Below, in pieces: positions 46,402-56,202 of a stretch of DNA of 64,000 bases. The DNA lies in assembly GCF_000004195.4 (NCBI RefSeq), contig NC_030681.2:86987539-87051538 (forward strand). The letters are read 5' to 3'. Position 1 is the first letter of the stretch, and each line of letters starts with the position of its first letter. The notes beneath the pieces were generated by a model. The model did not search any database, was not told the origin of the DNA, and saw only the letters and a list, made by a program, of their open reading frames with translations. The translations under genes and the position numbers were made by a program. This DNA is from Xenopus tropicalis (Eukaryota; Chordata; Amphibia; Anura; Pipidae).

Positions 46402-47145
46402 ATGAGTTGGTCATTTTTGCGTGATATCTTGAGCGGAGTGAATAAATATTCCACAGGCATTGGAAGAATCTGGCTTTCGGTTGTGTTCATTTTCCGACTT
46501 TTGGTCTATGTCGTTGCTGCAGAAGCTGTGTGGAAAGATGAACAGAAAGAATTTGAGTGCAACATCAGACAGCCCGGGTGCGAAAATGTCTGCTTTGATC
46601 AGTTCTTCCCCATCTCCCAGGTGCGCCTTTGGGCTCTACAGCTGATTATGGTGTCAACACCCTCGCTTCTTGTTGTTCTTCATGTGGCCTATCGGGAAAG
46701 CAGGGAGAAGAGGCACAACAAGAAGCTGTATGCCAACACTGCAGACATGGATGGGGGATTATGGTGTACATATGTCATAAGTCTTCTCTTTAAGACTGTG
46801 TTTGAATTTGGATTTCTTGTACTTTTCTACAAACTGTATGGTGGTTTCAGTGTGCCACGACTGGTGAAATGTGATATGGATCCCTGCCCCAATGTTGTGG
46901 ACTGCTATATCTCCAAACCTACAGAGAAGATGATTTTTCTCTATTTTGTGGTCACAACCTCAGGACTTTGCATTTTGCTTAATGTTAGCGAGTTATTTTA
47001 CCTTATTTTCAGATACTGTACAAAATTCTACCTGAAAAAGCAGGCAAACAAAATGGCACAAGAAACATGTGATTGCAAGAATAAGCAACATAACCTAATA
47101 CCCATTACATCTGAGCAGGCGGGCACTGATGTGCCTGATGGTTAA
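46402..47145 (+). CDS. gjb7: Gap junction beta-7 connexin, single coding exon
   Basis: Beta-group connexin: hexamers form hemichannels that dock between adjacent cells to pass small solutes. The 247-aa product opens with the connexin N-terminus [19 protein letters not shown]. Four membrane segments lie near residues 22-41, 76-96, 126-146 and 178-203. Extracellular loop 1 has Cys53, Cys60 and Cys64 (CX6CX3C); loop 2 has Cys157, Cys162 and Cys168 (CX4CX5C), the six cysteines that define connexins. Segments such as [20 protein letters not shown] and SKPTEK are nearly identical to human GJB7 (Cx25), and the position between smim8 and znf292 supports that assignment. A polypyrimidine tract and AG at 46381-46382 end an intron 19 bases before the ATG, so a non-coding 5' exon exists upstream. 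The C-terminal tail carries CDCKNK. A poly(A)-like AATAAA at 47757-47762 lies inside a MITE and is uncertain. Confidence 0.97.
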   Translation: MSWSFLRDILSGVNKYSTGIGRIWLSVVFIFRLLVYVVAAEAVWKDEQKEFECNIRQPGCENVCFDQFFPISQVRLWALQLIMVSTPSLLVVLHVAYRESREKRHNKKLYANTADMDGGLWCTYVISLLFKTVFEFGFLVLFYKLYGGFSVPRLVKCDMDPCPNVVDCYISKPTEKMIFLYFVVTTSGLCILLNVSELFYLIFRYCTKFYLKKQANKMAQETCDCKNKQHNLIPITSEQAGTDVPDG

Positions 47146-47364
47146 AAGCTACAAATAATTCATGAACAGGGCATTACTGGGACAGTGCAAGATGTAAAAA
47201 TATGTATTTTGCAAACTGAAAGAAATCCTGTGGGATGTTTAACTGCCACCCCTTTCAACTGTGAGAGGATGAGTTTTCTACATCATTTTTGTGCTTCCCT
47301 ATTAGACAGTCAGATCATGGTCTGAATTAGATGTGCTTTTTGGATGGGATTGTGTTTTATAACA

Positions 47365-47857
47365 TAGGTATGGGATCCATTATCTAGAATCCCATTATCC
47401 AGAAAGCTCCAAATTTTGGGAAAGTCATCTCCCATAGACTCCATTTTATTTAAATAATTTCTGTCTAAATATTAAAGCTTATCTTGTACTTGATACTAAC
47501 TTCGATGTGATGACAGATTCTGTTGATGCCTTTAAGAGGGTTTGAATGAGTTCTTGAACAAGCAATATATTCAAGACTATTGTGATGCTAAAATCTACAG
47601 TTAATATTAATGTTGGTATATATGGTTTATGTATGTGAGTGTATAGATAGGTCAGTATAGTTTTCTGTGTGCTGAGGTTCACTTGGAAGGGTTAAACTTG
47701 ATGGTCTTTTTTTCAACCCAACTTCACTATTGGAAGCAAAAAATCCTATTGGGTTAAATAAATGGTATAATAATTTTTACATAGACTTATCTAAAGACCA
47801 CTTATCTGAAAAACCCCAGGTCCCAAGCATTCTGGATAATAGATCCCATAACCTGTA
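47365..47857. mobile_element. MITE family A with LINE-tail insertion
   Basis: TAGGTATGGGATCCATTATC at the left, GATCCCATAACCTGTA at the right. The element is inverted relative to 36140 and is split between TTGTACTTGATACTAAC and TTGGAAGCAAAAAATCC by about 229 bp of foreign sequence. It sits just downstream of gjb7, probably in its 3' UTR or flank. Confidence 0.75.
47501..47729 (+). mobile_element. LINE-like 3' tail inserted in a MITE
   Basis: Contains GAGGTTCACTTGGAAGGG, TTAAACTTGATGGTC and TTTTTTTCAACCCAACTTCA, a 3'-end signature shared by CR1/L2-like LINEs in frogs. Clade is my inference. Confidence 0.5.
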
Positions 47858-48224
47858 TGTTTTAACTATCTATGGTGGAATATTCAAAAATGTGTCTGTA
47901 TTCATATTTTTTTTTTAACCATATGCCATTGCTTGAAAGAGCAAAAAAGTAGAAAATGTATAATTAAATATTGTATTTATATAAAACATGGGCTCACATC
48001 TGTTTATCTTTTGTTGCCACACTAGTGGGCTGAGTGAATTGAAGGGCTAATGTGCACTAACATTCCTCTGCCTGATTTGGCTTAGTGCTGGGGAATAGAA
48101 ATACCATCATTTGCACTGAATATTTTTTCTTGCTATATTGCTATTGCTGCTGCTGCTTCTATGTTTGGCTGTTTTGACTGGTTATACCCCCAGTGACAGA
48201 AGGCCACTGCTCTGTGACATCAAC

Positions 48225-48360
48225 AGGCCCAAACTGGCAATCTGTGGATTCTGGCAAATGCCAGAGGGTCTATTTTAAATTGAAATAGACATTATTTAAT
48301 TGGCTGGTGGTGGGGCTGTTGGTGCCAGGTCTTCTTTTAAATCCCAGTCAAGGCCTACAC
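48225..48360. repeat. Repeat family B, inverted copy
   Basis: GGCAATCTGTGGATTCTGGC and AATGCCAGAGGGTC are the complement of modules at 43520-43685. Confidence 0.55.
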
Positions 48361-49301
48361 CCCCTCTCCCTACCTGGCACTATGATGGCCTATGGAGTGA
48401 AAAGGAGAGAAATGGTCAATCCACCCATACATGTCCACACATTTGTCCGTTTCTGATTGATGGGCCTTACTTACTTACTCACCTATGTTACGAAATGAAT
48501 CTTTTCATCTGCTGCTATTCCTTCATGGTACTTGGATAGAAAATAAGAAAATGTAGAATTGGGAGCAGCAACATTGACATTGGCTGTACTAGATACTGAC
48601 ATTGGCTCGTTTTCACTCAGAGCCAAGCAATAAGAGCATTGCCAATTCACACATCACCTGCATTTTCTCAGACTAAAGGCTGATCAATCAGAATCTCAAA
48701 TCCTCTAAATGGGCACCTTTAGACATTAGCATTAGATTTAGGTTTATATTTAGCCTTTCTATTTCTTAACAGTTGAATCTTAATACAAACTACACAATTG
48801 ATTTAGCCACTCCTCAGCTGTGCTTTCTGGTGTCATCTTTGCACTCCTTTGCCCTAGGCATGCCACTGGCTCACAACCCTTGCTGCATAAGGGTTACCGG
48901 ATAATTATTAAAGGTACAGTAGAGTGTATACATCTATAAAGGCTTTCGCATCCAGATCATGAATTCACACTCCCACGCGTGTATATTAAACAATTAACTT
49001 TCTCAGTAAAAATCATGGTACCGTTGTGACAGAATCACATTTTGATACCTGTATGGGTTTCACATACCTGAATAAGTTAAATGAAACCAGTAATGTTGGT
49101 CACTGTAAAATGCCAGGGAATTTCCCTACCACTTAGCTGTGGCTCAGGTGAGTGGGGAAACATTTTCAAGAATACTCAGAAAGTCCAGTTGGTATAGACT
49201 TACTGTGAAGTGCATGAAATTCCCAATAGAATAGGCTGTATAGCAGTAATTCCCTGTGGGGGCTTGGAGCAGTGGCAGAGGGTGCTCAGCCATAAGAGGG
49301 T

Positions 49302-49665
49302 AGTTCACTTTTAAGTTAAAATTTAGTATGTTACAGAATGGCTAATTTTAAACAACTTTTATATTAGGCCTCATTTTTTTTGTTTATAGTTTTTGAATGA
49401 TTTGCCTTCTTCTGACTCCTTTCAGCTTTCCAATGGGGCTCACTGACCCCAGCAGTCAAAACCCTGTTTCTGTGTGAGGCTACAATTTTAATGTTATGTT
49501 TACTTTTTATTAATTCTCTTTCCATTCATGCCCCTCCTATTCATATGTCAGTCTCTTATTCAACCCCCTGCCTGGTTGCTAGGGTAATTTTAGACCATAG
49601 CAACCAGATATTCGATGCTGAAATTCTAAACTGGGGGAGCTGTTGAACAAAAAGTGAAGTATGTT
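49302..49665 (+). mobile_element. T2-like abundant repeat, right arm missing
   Basis: GTAGTTCACTTTTAAGTTAA, AGTATGTTACAGAATGGC, GGCTCACTGACCCCAGCAG and GGTTGCTAGGGTAATTTTAG are modules of a very common Xenopus repeat that normally starts TTAAAGGGGTGGTTCACC. Only one arm and the centre remain. Confidence 0.65.
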
Positions 49666-49698
49666 TGTGAAGGTTCTCATTCATCCAGGTCATGGTAT

Positions 49699-49803
49699 AT
49701 CTGTAGTAATAAGTCATATCAACTGGACTCGAGAAAACCAGTTGGATGACTGGCGAAATGTCAAAAAAAAAAAGTCCAGTTGATTTGACTTATTACTACA
49801 GAT
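49699..49803. repeat. Inverted repeat with 31-bp arms
   Basis: 49699-49729 and 49773-49803 are reverse complements with one mismatch (ATCTGTAGTAATAAGTCA). Preceded by GAAGGTTCTCATTCATCCAG, a motif seen in dispersed vertebrate repeats. Confidence 0.75.
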
Positions 49804-50479
49804 AAAGTGAAATAATTTAGAAACCACAATAACAAATGTAGACTATGAATATGGATTTACCGTCATATATTCTTGGAATGATGGCACAATGTCTGATACA
49901 ACAATATTTCCTATATGTGTACCCATGTCATTAGCTAAGGGGGGCCCTGACAAAAAGTGAAAACTTGAAATAAAAAAAAAAAGTTTGACAGTCAGTGCAG
50001 TGTAGGAAAGCAGAAAACAGGAAAAACCAGGGGTTGGTACTATAAAGAACACTGTAGAAATGTAAAAGTAAAGCAAGTTGAAAAACAATAAGTATTTAAC
50101 AGGTTAACAACATTACACTGTGTATACAGAGTAATACTGCCACCGTGTGTCCAATAGGAAAACTACACTTTGCTCTCTAAGGAAATGAAGAAAGCAATAT
50201 TTACAGCTTTTTAATTCTTAAAATGGCAATGGGAAAGAAAACTAAAGCTACCTCCATTAAATAACTGAACACTTTGCATTGGGCAAGCCACTAAGATCCT
50301 CATGCTGAGGTAGAAATGTTACACTGTGAACTATGTACATGGCCATGTTTATTTAAAAAAATATAGAAAATACTGAGCATACATCAGATAATAAGACTCT
50401 GTAAAGTGGAGGATCCCAAACTAAGTCAGACATTAAAAAATAGTATGATATAGTAGAAAATCACCAATATTATTTATAT

Positions 50480-50610
50480 CCAGTTATTTATAGTGCCAAC
50501 ACTTATGCAGTGCTTTATAGAGATTATATATCCTTCACACCAGTGCCTGCCCCAGTGGAGCTTACAATCTAATCATATTTACACACAGTAGGGTCATGTT
50601 TTATCAGGAG
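50480..50610 (+). repeat. Non-LTR-like repeat, related to 15432-15625
   Basis: CCTGCCCCAGTGGAGCTTAC then AATCTAATC and a TTTATAGTGCC start are shared modules. Diverged. Confidence 0.5.
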
Positions 50611-51064
50611 TCAATTAAACTACTCTTTTGTGAGTGGAAATTAAAGTCAGGAACCCAGCACTGCAAAGCAAAGGTAAGAGTAAGAGGATGCAGATATCCA
50701 TAGATTTTTTATATTATCACAAGTCCACCATATATCTCCTATCTCCAATACAAGTGTAAAGTTATATAAAGTTATATATTTGCAATTTAGAAGTACTATT
50801 TCTGACCACTTTTCCTGGGTTGTGGAGCTAATAGTTTAGTGGTTTGATGTATAATATTGACAATATAGTACTTTTAAATGTCCAGTGCACCAAGACCTTC
50901 TGAGATTTCACTTCATTGGAGTATGTTATTGGCAACTCTCAGGATATCTATCCCAAATAAATTGCTTAAATGTAATATTAACGTTAATAAAAATGGATAG
51001 ATGGAATTGTGATAGAAATGCAATCATATAAATATAATAGTTTGTAATAGTAATAATAGCATTT

Positions 51065-51660
51065 TTATAGCTGAGATTCTGCCCAACCAACCAAGAACTC
51101 AATTTAATTATTTCAATTACAATAGATGGTGGAATAATTTTGTTAGAATTTTAGTTAATTTTATACCCAGATATGTAATACAATCTTTACACCAGTCAAA
51201 TTGAAACTGTTTTTTTATTTTAAACCGTTTGTTTTGTTGAATTTTCAGAGGGATATTTAGCATTACGGCGTTGGTCCCATATACTTTATAGTATAGTATT
51301 GTATAATATTTTTATAAGTTTAGGTTGTTTCTGTAGGGTTGGACAGTACTAGTATTATATCATCTGCATATAAGCCTAAGCATTGATCTTTGGGGCCAAG
51401 TTGAATAGACGACAATTCTTTTGTGTTTCTAATTTTTTGCGCTAACACTTTTATTGTTAAGTTAAACATCTTGGATTTAAATATTGTTCTTGCATAGTAA
51501 GTGTCATTAATCACTCTGGCTGTGGGTTCATTATATAAAGTGGAAGCTGCGTTTATAAATACTTTATCACAACCTAGATTATGTAAAACTTTCTTTATTC
51601 GCTCAGCAAATGCTTTTCCAGCATCTAAAGTCAGGATAAGAGTAAGGATTTTTGTTCTGC
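51065..51660 (-). pseudogene. L1/Tx1-type LINE reverse transcriptase relic
   Basis: The minus frame encodes LDAGKAF, YNEPTARVI, KVLAQKIRN, IQLGPKDQ and LYADDIILVLSNPTET, matching the LDAEKAFD ... YSNPTARV ... PLAQAIR ... LFADDVLLFLTNP series of L1-type reverse transcriptases; the catalytic Tyr-Ala-Asp-Asp is intact. Past 51320 the similarity continues in shifted frames (FDWCKDCITYLGIKLT, then WLGRI) with stops. The PFSI-RQGCPLSP segment expected between the second and third blocks is missing or replaced. Inactive remnant. Confidence 0.75.
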
Positions 51661-51664
51661 ATTG

Positions 51665-51727
51665 CAGCAGTAGCAGCAGTAGTAGTAGTAGTAGTAGTAT
51701 TAGTAGCAGTGGTAGCAGTAGTAGTAA
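51665..51727 (+). repeat. AGT/AGC trinucleotide microsatellite
   Basis: Imperfect (AGT)n with AGC interruptions at the 5' edge of the LINE relic. On the minus strand it produces a spurious poly-Leu ORF start. Confidence 0.85.
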
Positions 51728-51924
51728 GAGAAGTAGCACCATCTTATTATGTGCTTTTCCTGTTGTGTATGTAGTGCCGATAACTTCAATGGGGAATGAG
51801 ATTCCTTTGTTCTGTCCATTTTTAACTGCGCAAGCTCTTTGCTGTTTGCTATCTTGAAACTGTGCTGTTCAGGCCAGCCTTGCTTTATTATAGAAGAGAC
51901 TGGTGCAGGAAACACAAGACTAAG

Positions 51925-52258
51925 GGGCAGATTTATTATGCAGTGTAAAAAGTGGCAACAAAATTTGCCACATTGCATTTTTTCTTCCACCAGAAATCAG
52001 TCCTGTGCAGTTCTGACAAACTGAATGGGGAGAGAACTAGATATAATGTGAAATTTAGTAATAGTTCAACAAATATGGTAACAATATTATACAGAACACT
52101 CCTGTTTCCAGTTCACAATATAACCCTTTAACATACATTACACTGCTATTATTAAGTATGTGTAACAGGAACACACCCCACTGCTCTGTAAGGATGAGAG
52201 TCTAATGACAATCCTAATGTAATGGGACTCTAACACCTGCAATAAATCTCCTCCACCT
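51925..52258. mobile_element. Possible MITE with GGGGCAGATTTAT end
   Basis: Starts GGGGCAGATTTATTATGCAG; a plausible inverted partner is GCAATAAATCTCCTCC at about 52240. The right boundary is weak. Confidence 0.35.
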
Positions 52259-52789
52259 CAGGAAATCTCCTTCAATTGCTTTCCCACCTGCAAAAATGTA
52301 AATTGCCATTGGAAAAGCAATCAAGGCGAAGCTACTTTGCCTGTCGAGGAAAGTTCAGCCTACGTTGGAAAGTAGCTGTCACCCCAACAGTGATTTGCAT
52401 TTTAGTTTGTCATTGCCCTAACAGAAACATAATTTACTCGTAATGGAAGCTTCGCTATAGAGCAGTGTGACAATCTGTAAAGGAGACATGTTGTGTCATA
52501 CTGATCCTATAATATAATATGCCACTATCATTGACATGTACAGTGCTCCAGAAAAAAACATTTACTTACTAAAATGTGATCAGATCACATCTCATTTCCT
52601 TTCCCACAGGATGTAGTCACAGAATTGACTGACAGGTACAGCCTAAGCCCCACCCCGAGTCCCTTCCCATGGTTTATGTCTTCTAACATGCCAATATCTT
52701 TTCACAAGATTTTACTTAGCGTAGGTTTAATCATAATCACTTACAACAGGAGAGCTGATAGGCATTGCTAGGGCACAGTAATTTAAATA

Positions 52790-53109
52790 TAGGTATGAGA
52801 TCCCTTATCCAGAAACCAGTTATCCAATAAGTTCCAAATTGCAGGAAGGCCCTCTCCCATAGACTCCAATTTAAGCAAATAATTCAAATGTTTAAAAGTG
52901 ATTTCCTTTTATTTCTATAATAAAACAGTAGCTTGTACTCTATCACAACTAAGATATTATTAATTTTTATAGGTTTTATAGATCTATAGATTTATAGATA
53001 AATCTATAAATTTATAGATTTAAGGTACGAAGATCTAAAGTACAAAAAGACCCCTTATCCGGTAAACCCCAGTCCCTGAGCATTTTGGATAACAGGTTCC
53101 ATCCCTGTA
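52790..53109. mobile_element. MITE family A with internal TATAGAT repeat
   Basis: TAGGTATGAGATCCCTTATC at the left, TTCCATCCCTGTA at the right. The middle has expanded into overlapping palindromes of TATAGAT/ATCTATA between about 52970 and 53025. Immediately right (53110-53440) is a truncated T2-like segment ending CTCTCCTTTAA. Confidence 0.75.
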
Positions 53110-53440
53110 CTGGGGTGGTAAGATGCAGAGGCGCAGAGCATTAAAATTAAGCAACAACTCAGAAAAGCAGCATTCCAAACATGCATCTTACACAAAACTT
53201 TATCAGCTTCAACTGCGCATGCTTAAGCAGGGTCCGTGTTGGCGGTGAGGCCTGAAGCTTCTACGATTGAACAGAAGATGGCACCCAGGTGCGCAACTGT
53301 GCTGCTCTGCATTTTTAGGTTGGGGTTTGCAACGGGCAGTTTTTTTTAGTTATAGAGTATATGATAAGGGAGAGGTGATGGGGGTCAAGGCAGGACAGTT
53401 AAGGGGGCTTTTATAGCTGGGGGGTATAGCTCTCCTTTAA

Positions 53441-54820
53441 GTACATCCAAAAATCATACAGTTCTCAATTTTAAGACAGTTAACCCTTAAAAACAAGCTA
53501 AAAATGAAAGGTATATGTCCCCTTTATAATAACCAGTATAAAAGTATCAGTACAGAGTATTTTGCATGACTATGAATAGTTGTGGCCCTTTCGGCCTGTT
53601 TCCAAGTATGATGCAGTTCTGCTCCAAAGCCTAAAGGGTATATTTACATCTAGATATGTCTTTGAGCCATTAAACCAAAGCTTAGCAAGTTAGTAATTAT
53701 TTGCTGTGCTGCAGAACTGATTTTTCCCATTTAGAGAGAGCATGGGAATTAATGTTTTGCATTTATATGCTGAACTGTTTAGAAAGATGTATGACTTCAT
53801 CCACAAAAGGCTGGTTCTGATTGTGTTGCCTCTGTGACTCCATCAGTCACTATATGCCTTTAGCAATCCTGCTTTGACAAGCACCTGCCCATTTCTGCAT
53901 GCACCAGAACATATTATTAAGGTTTCCTCTAATAAGTACTTAGTGATCCTAGTTCCACACTGTCAGAATATAGTGCATGTACCTGCTAATATGGAATCAC
54001 TAATGGCATTTAGAAAAATACTAGTGACAGGCTTACTGCTGGTGCCTATCAAAATGGGTTACTGAACGGTGTACTGACAGCACAGACTTGAGCAGATGCT
54101 TGGCAATATAGGATGGCTAAATTCTTATGACAGGTGTGGGAAGCTATGGGTACAGGTTTAGATCATGGACTTAAGAAAAAGTCCCTTGCTGGCCTGCTCT
54201 ACCATCATTACATGTGTTCATTAAAAAGGCAGGCTCAGTTACTGAATCTGTTGTAAAAGACAGAAATCCATATCTGTTCTAGAGTGAATAAAGGTAAGTG
54301 CTTTATAAAGTTAAGCACTGCAAATGTTTTTTTTATCTTTAAAAAATAACTAAAGCTACTTACAAAAGTTATATTGAAATAAGTATCCAAAAGGTGAAAT
54401 AACCCTCTAACTATAAAAATTGGTAGGTTACGACTATTCTAGCTTAAAAAGTTGCCAAGTGAGGATTCTTCATTAAATTTTTACTAAATCTAGACTTCTG
54501 CAGCCCAGATAAGAACTGGCAACTCCTGGGCTATTATTGTCACCGGATAACACAAAATATGGCACTTGGCATAACAGAAGCTTAACTGAAAAGGTCTAAA
54601 CCGGTTTTGAACCAGAGCAGAATAATAATTCATCTCCGAAATGGAAGAATCCTTGGCTTGATCACATGGAACAGTTGTATTTTTGTGAAACTTGGGTCAT
54701 TAACACCTTCATAGGGTAGGACAGAAGAACAGGACAATGTTGCATACATTTACCACAGGTCTGGGTAAGGTTAGTACCCTTAAAACCCATACGCACAGAC
54801 TATTTGATTAAACATTTAAA
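53441..54820. other. Gene-free stretch
   Basis: AT-rich DNA between gjb7 and znf292. No exon or full transposon recognised. Confidence 0.5.
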
Positions 54821-55152
54821 TACAGGTACAGGGGACCGGTTATCCAGAATGCTCGGGACCTGAGGTTTTCCGGATAAGGGACCTTTCTGTAATTTGGATC
54901 TCCATAACTTAAGCCTGCTAAAAATATTGTAAATATGGAATAAACCCAATAGGATTGTTCTGCCCCTAATAAGGATTAATTATATCTTAGTTGGGATCAA
55001 GTACAAGGTACTGTTTAATTATTACAGAGAAAAAGGAAATCATTTTTAAAAATTAGAATTATTTGCTTATTATGGAGTCTATGGGAGATGGCCTTTCCAT
55101 AATTTGGAACTTTCTGGATAATGGGTTTCCGGATAAGGATCCCATACCTGTA
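54821..55152. mobile_element. MITE family A, full length
   Basis: TACAGGTACAGGGGACC at the left, GGATCCCATACCTGTA at the right, with all internal modules. Very similar to the copy at 1-316, suggesting recent activity of this subfamily. Confidence 0.85.
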
Positions 55153-56202
55153 CTGTAAAAACCTGGAGAGTAGCAGTAGAAGCCACTTGAAACCAGTGTA
55201 TTTTTCAGGAGCATGATATTTCCCATTGCCAGTTTTTTATTGGATAGTTCAGGAGTTATCCGCAAAAGAGCATCATTCTCCCTAGCAACACATCTATACC
55301 TGATTTGTATTATTTTTTTGCGGAAGGCATCATCAATGTACCAGAGAAAGTTTTTGATAATCATTGGCTTGACTACATACTGACTTGTGTATGGGACACA
55401 ATGTCTGCTGCTCAACTGATATTGGAGGCTAGGTCATCTCCTAATGAGGCTGCATAGGGCTCTCCTGTGATGATCCAGCTAGTCACAAACCATGTGAGTG
55501 ACCAAATCATATAAAGACCAGCTCATTTCAGGCCTTATTAAATGAGTGGAATCTTCTGGGTATCACCAGCTTTCTTCCTCCCCCCCCCAAGATAATCTTC
55601 ATAGCTAACATGATAGCTTTTAATAAATATTTGTAGACCATTAATTTAGAACAGATACTAAAGATATATGGTAATGAATACTATTACAAAAACATGATGA
55701 AAAAGAGATTTTTACCAAACTCTCTGTTATAAGGGGGTGATTAACGTATTCTGACAAAACCTTCAGATCAGAATTGGACTAATGGAAAATATGACAATTT
55801 AAAATGGAAAAAAATCAGTATATAAATGTGTCATTTAATAGTTTATACTTAGGCAGCAAATGTGTTACAGTGATATTTACATAAAAAATGCCATACACAA
55901 GTATCCACTTGCACAAAAGCAGTGAACTTGTGAGCATAACTAATCATAGACAATACACAAATTGTTAGATTTGTGAAAGGACAATTTATCAATAGAAATA
56001 TTGAGGTTTTAAAACAATATTTACACAACTTAATAAAACAATCCCATTACTTAAGTCCCATAGGGATAAAATGGAGTAAAAACATTGCATGACTTGTGCC
56101 ATGATTTTTTTGGCCAAGATAACTCCCCTAGAAAAAAAAAAAAAAAGTTGAATTAAAAATAAAAAGTACATTAACTTGCATGCTTTAGGATTCTGAAACT
56201 TT
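55153..56202 (-). other. znf292: znf292 3' UTR and flank
   Basis: The transcript must extend here past the stop at 56203-56205. Candidate poly(A) signals on the minus strand are ATTAAA at 55833-55838 and AATAAA at 55236-55241. Which is used cannot be decided from sequence. Confidence 0.5.

Noticed and set aside
46460..46645. 61-codon ORF overlapping gjb7
   Set aside because: Alternate frame of the connexin exon.
51320..51742. Poly-Leu N-terminus of a 140-codon ORF
   Set aside because: Product of the AGT/AGC microsatellite; only the downstream part is LINE-derived.
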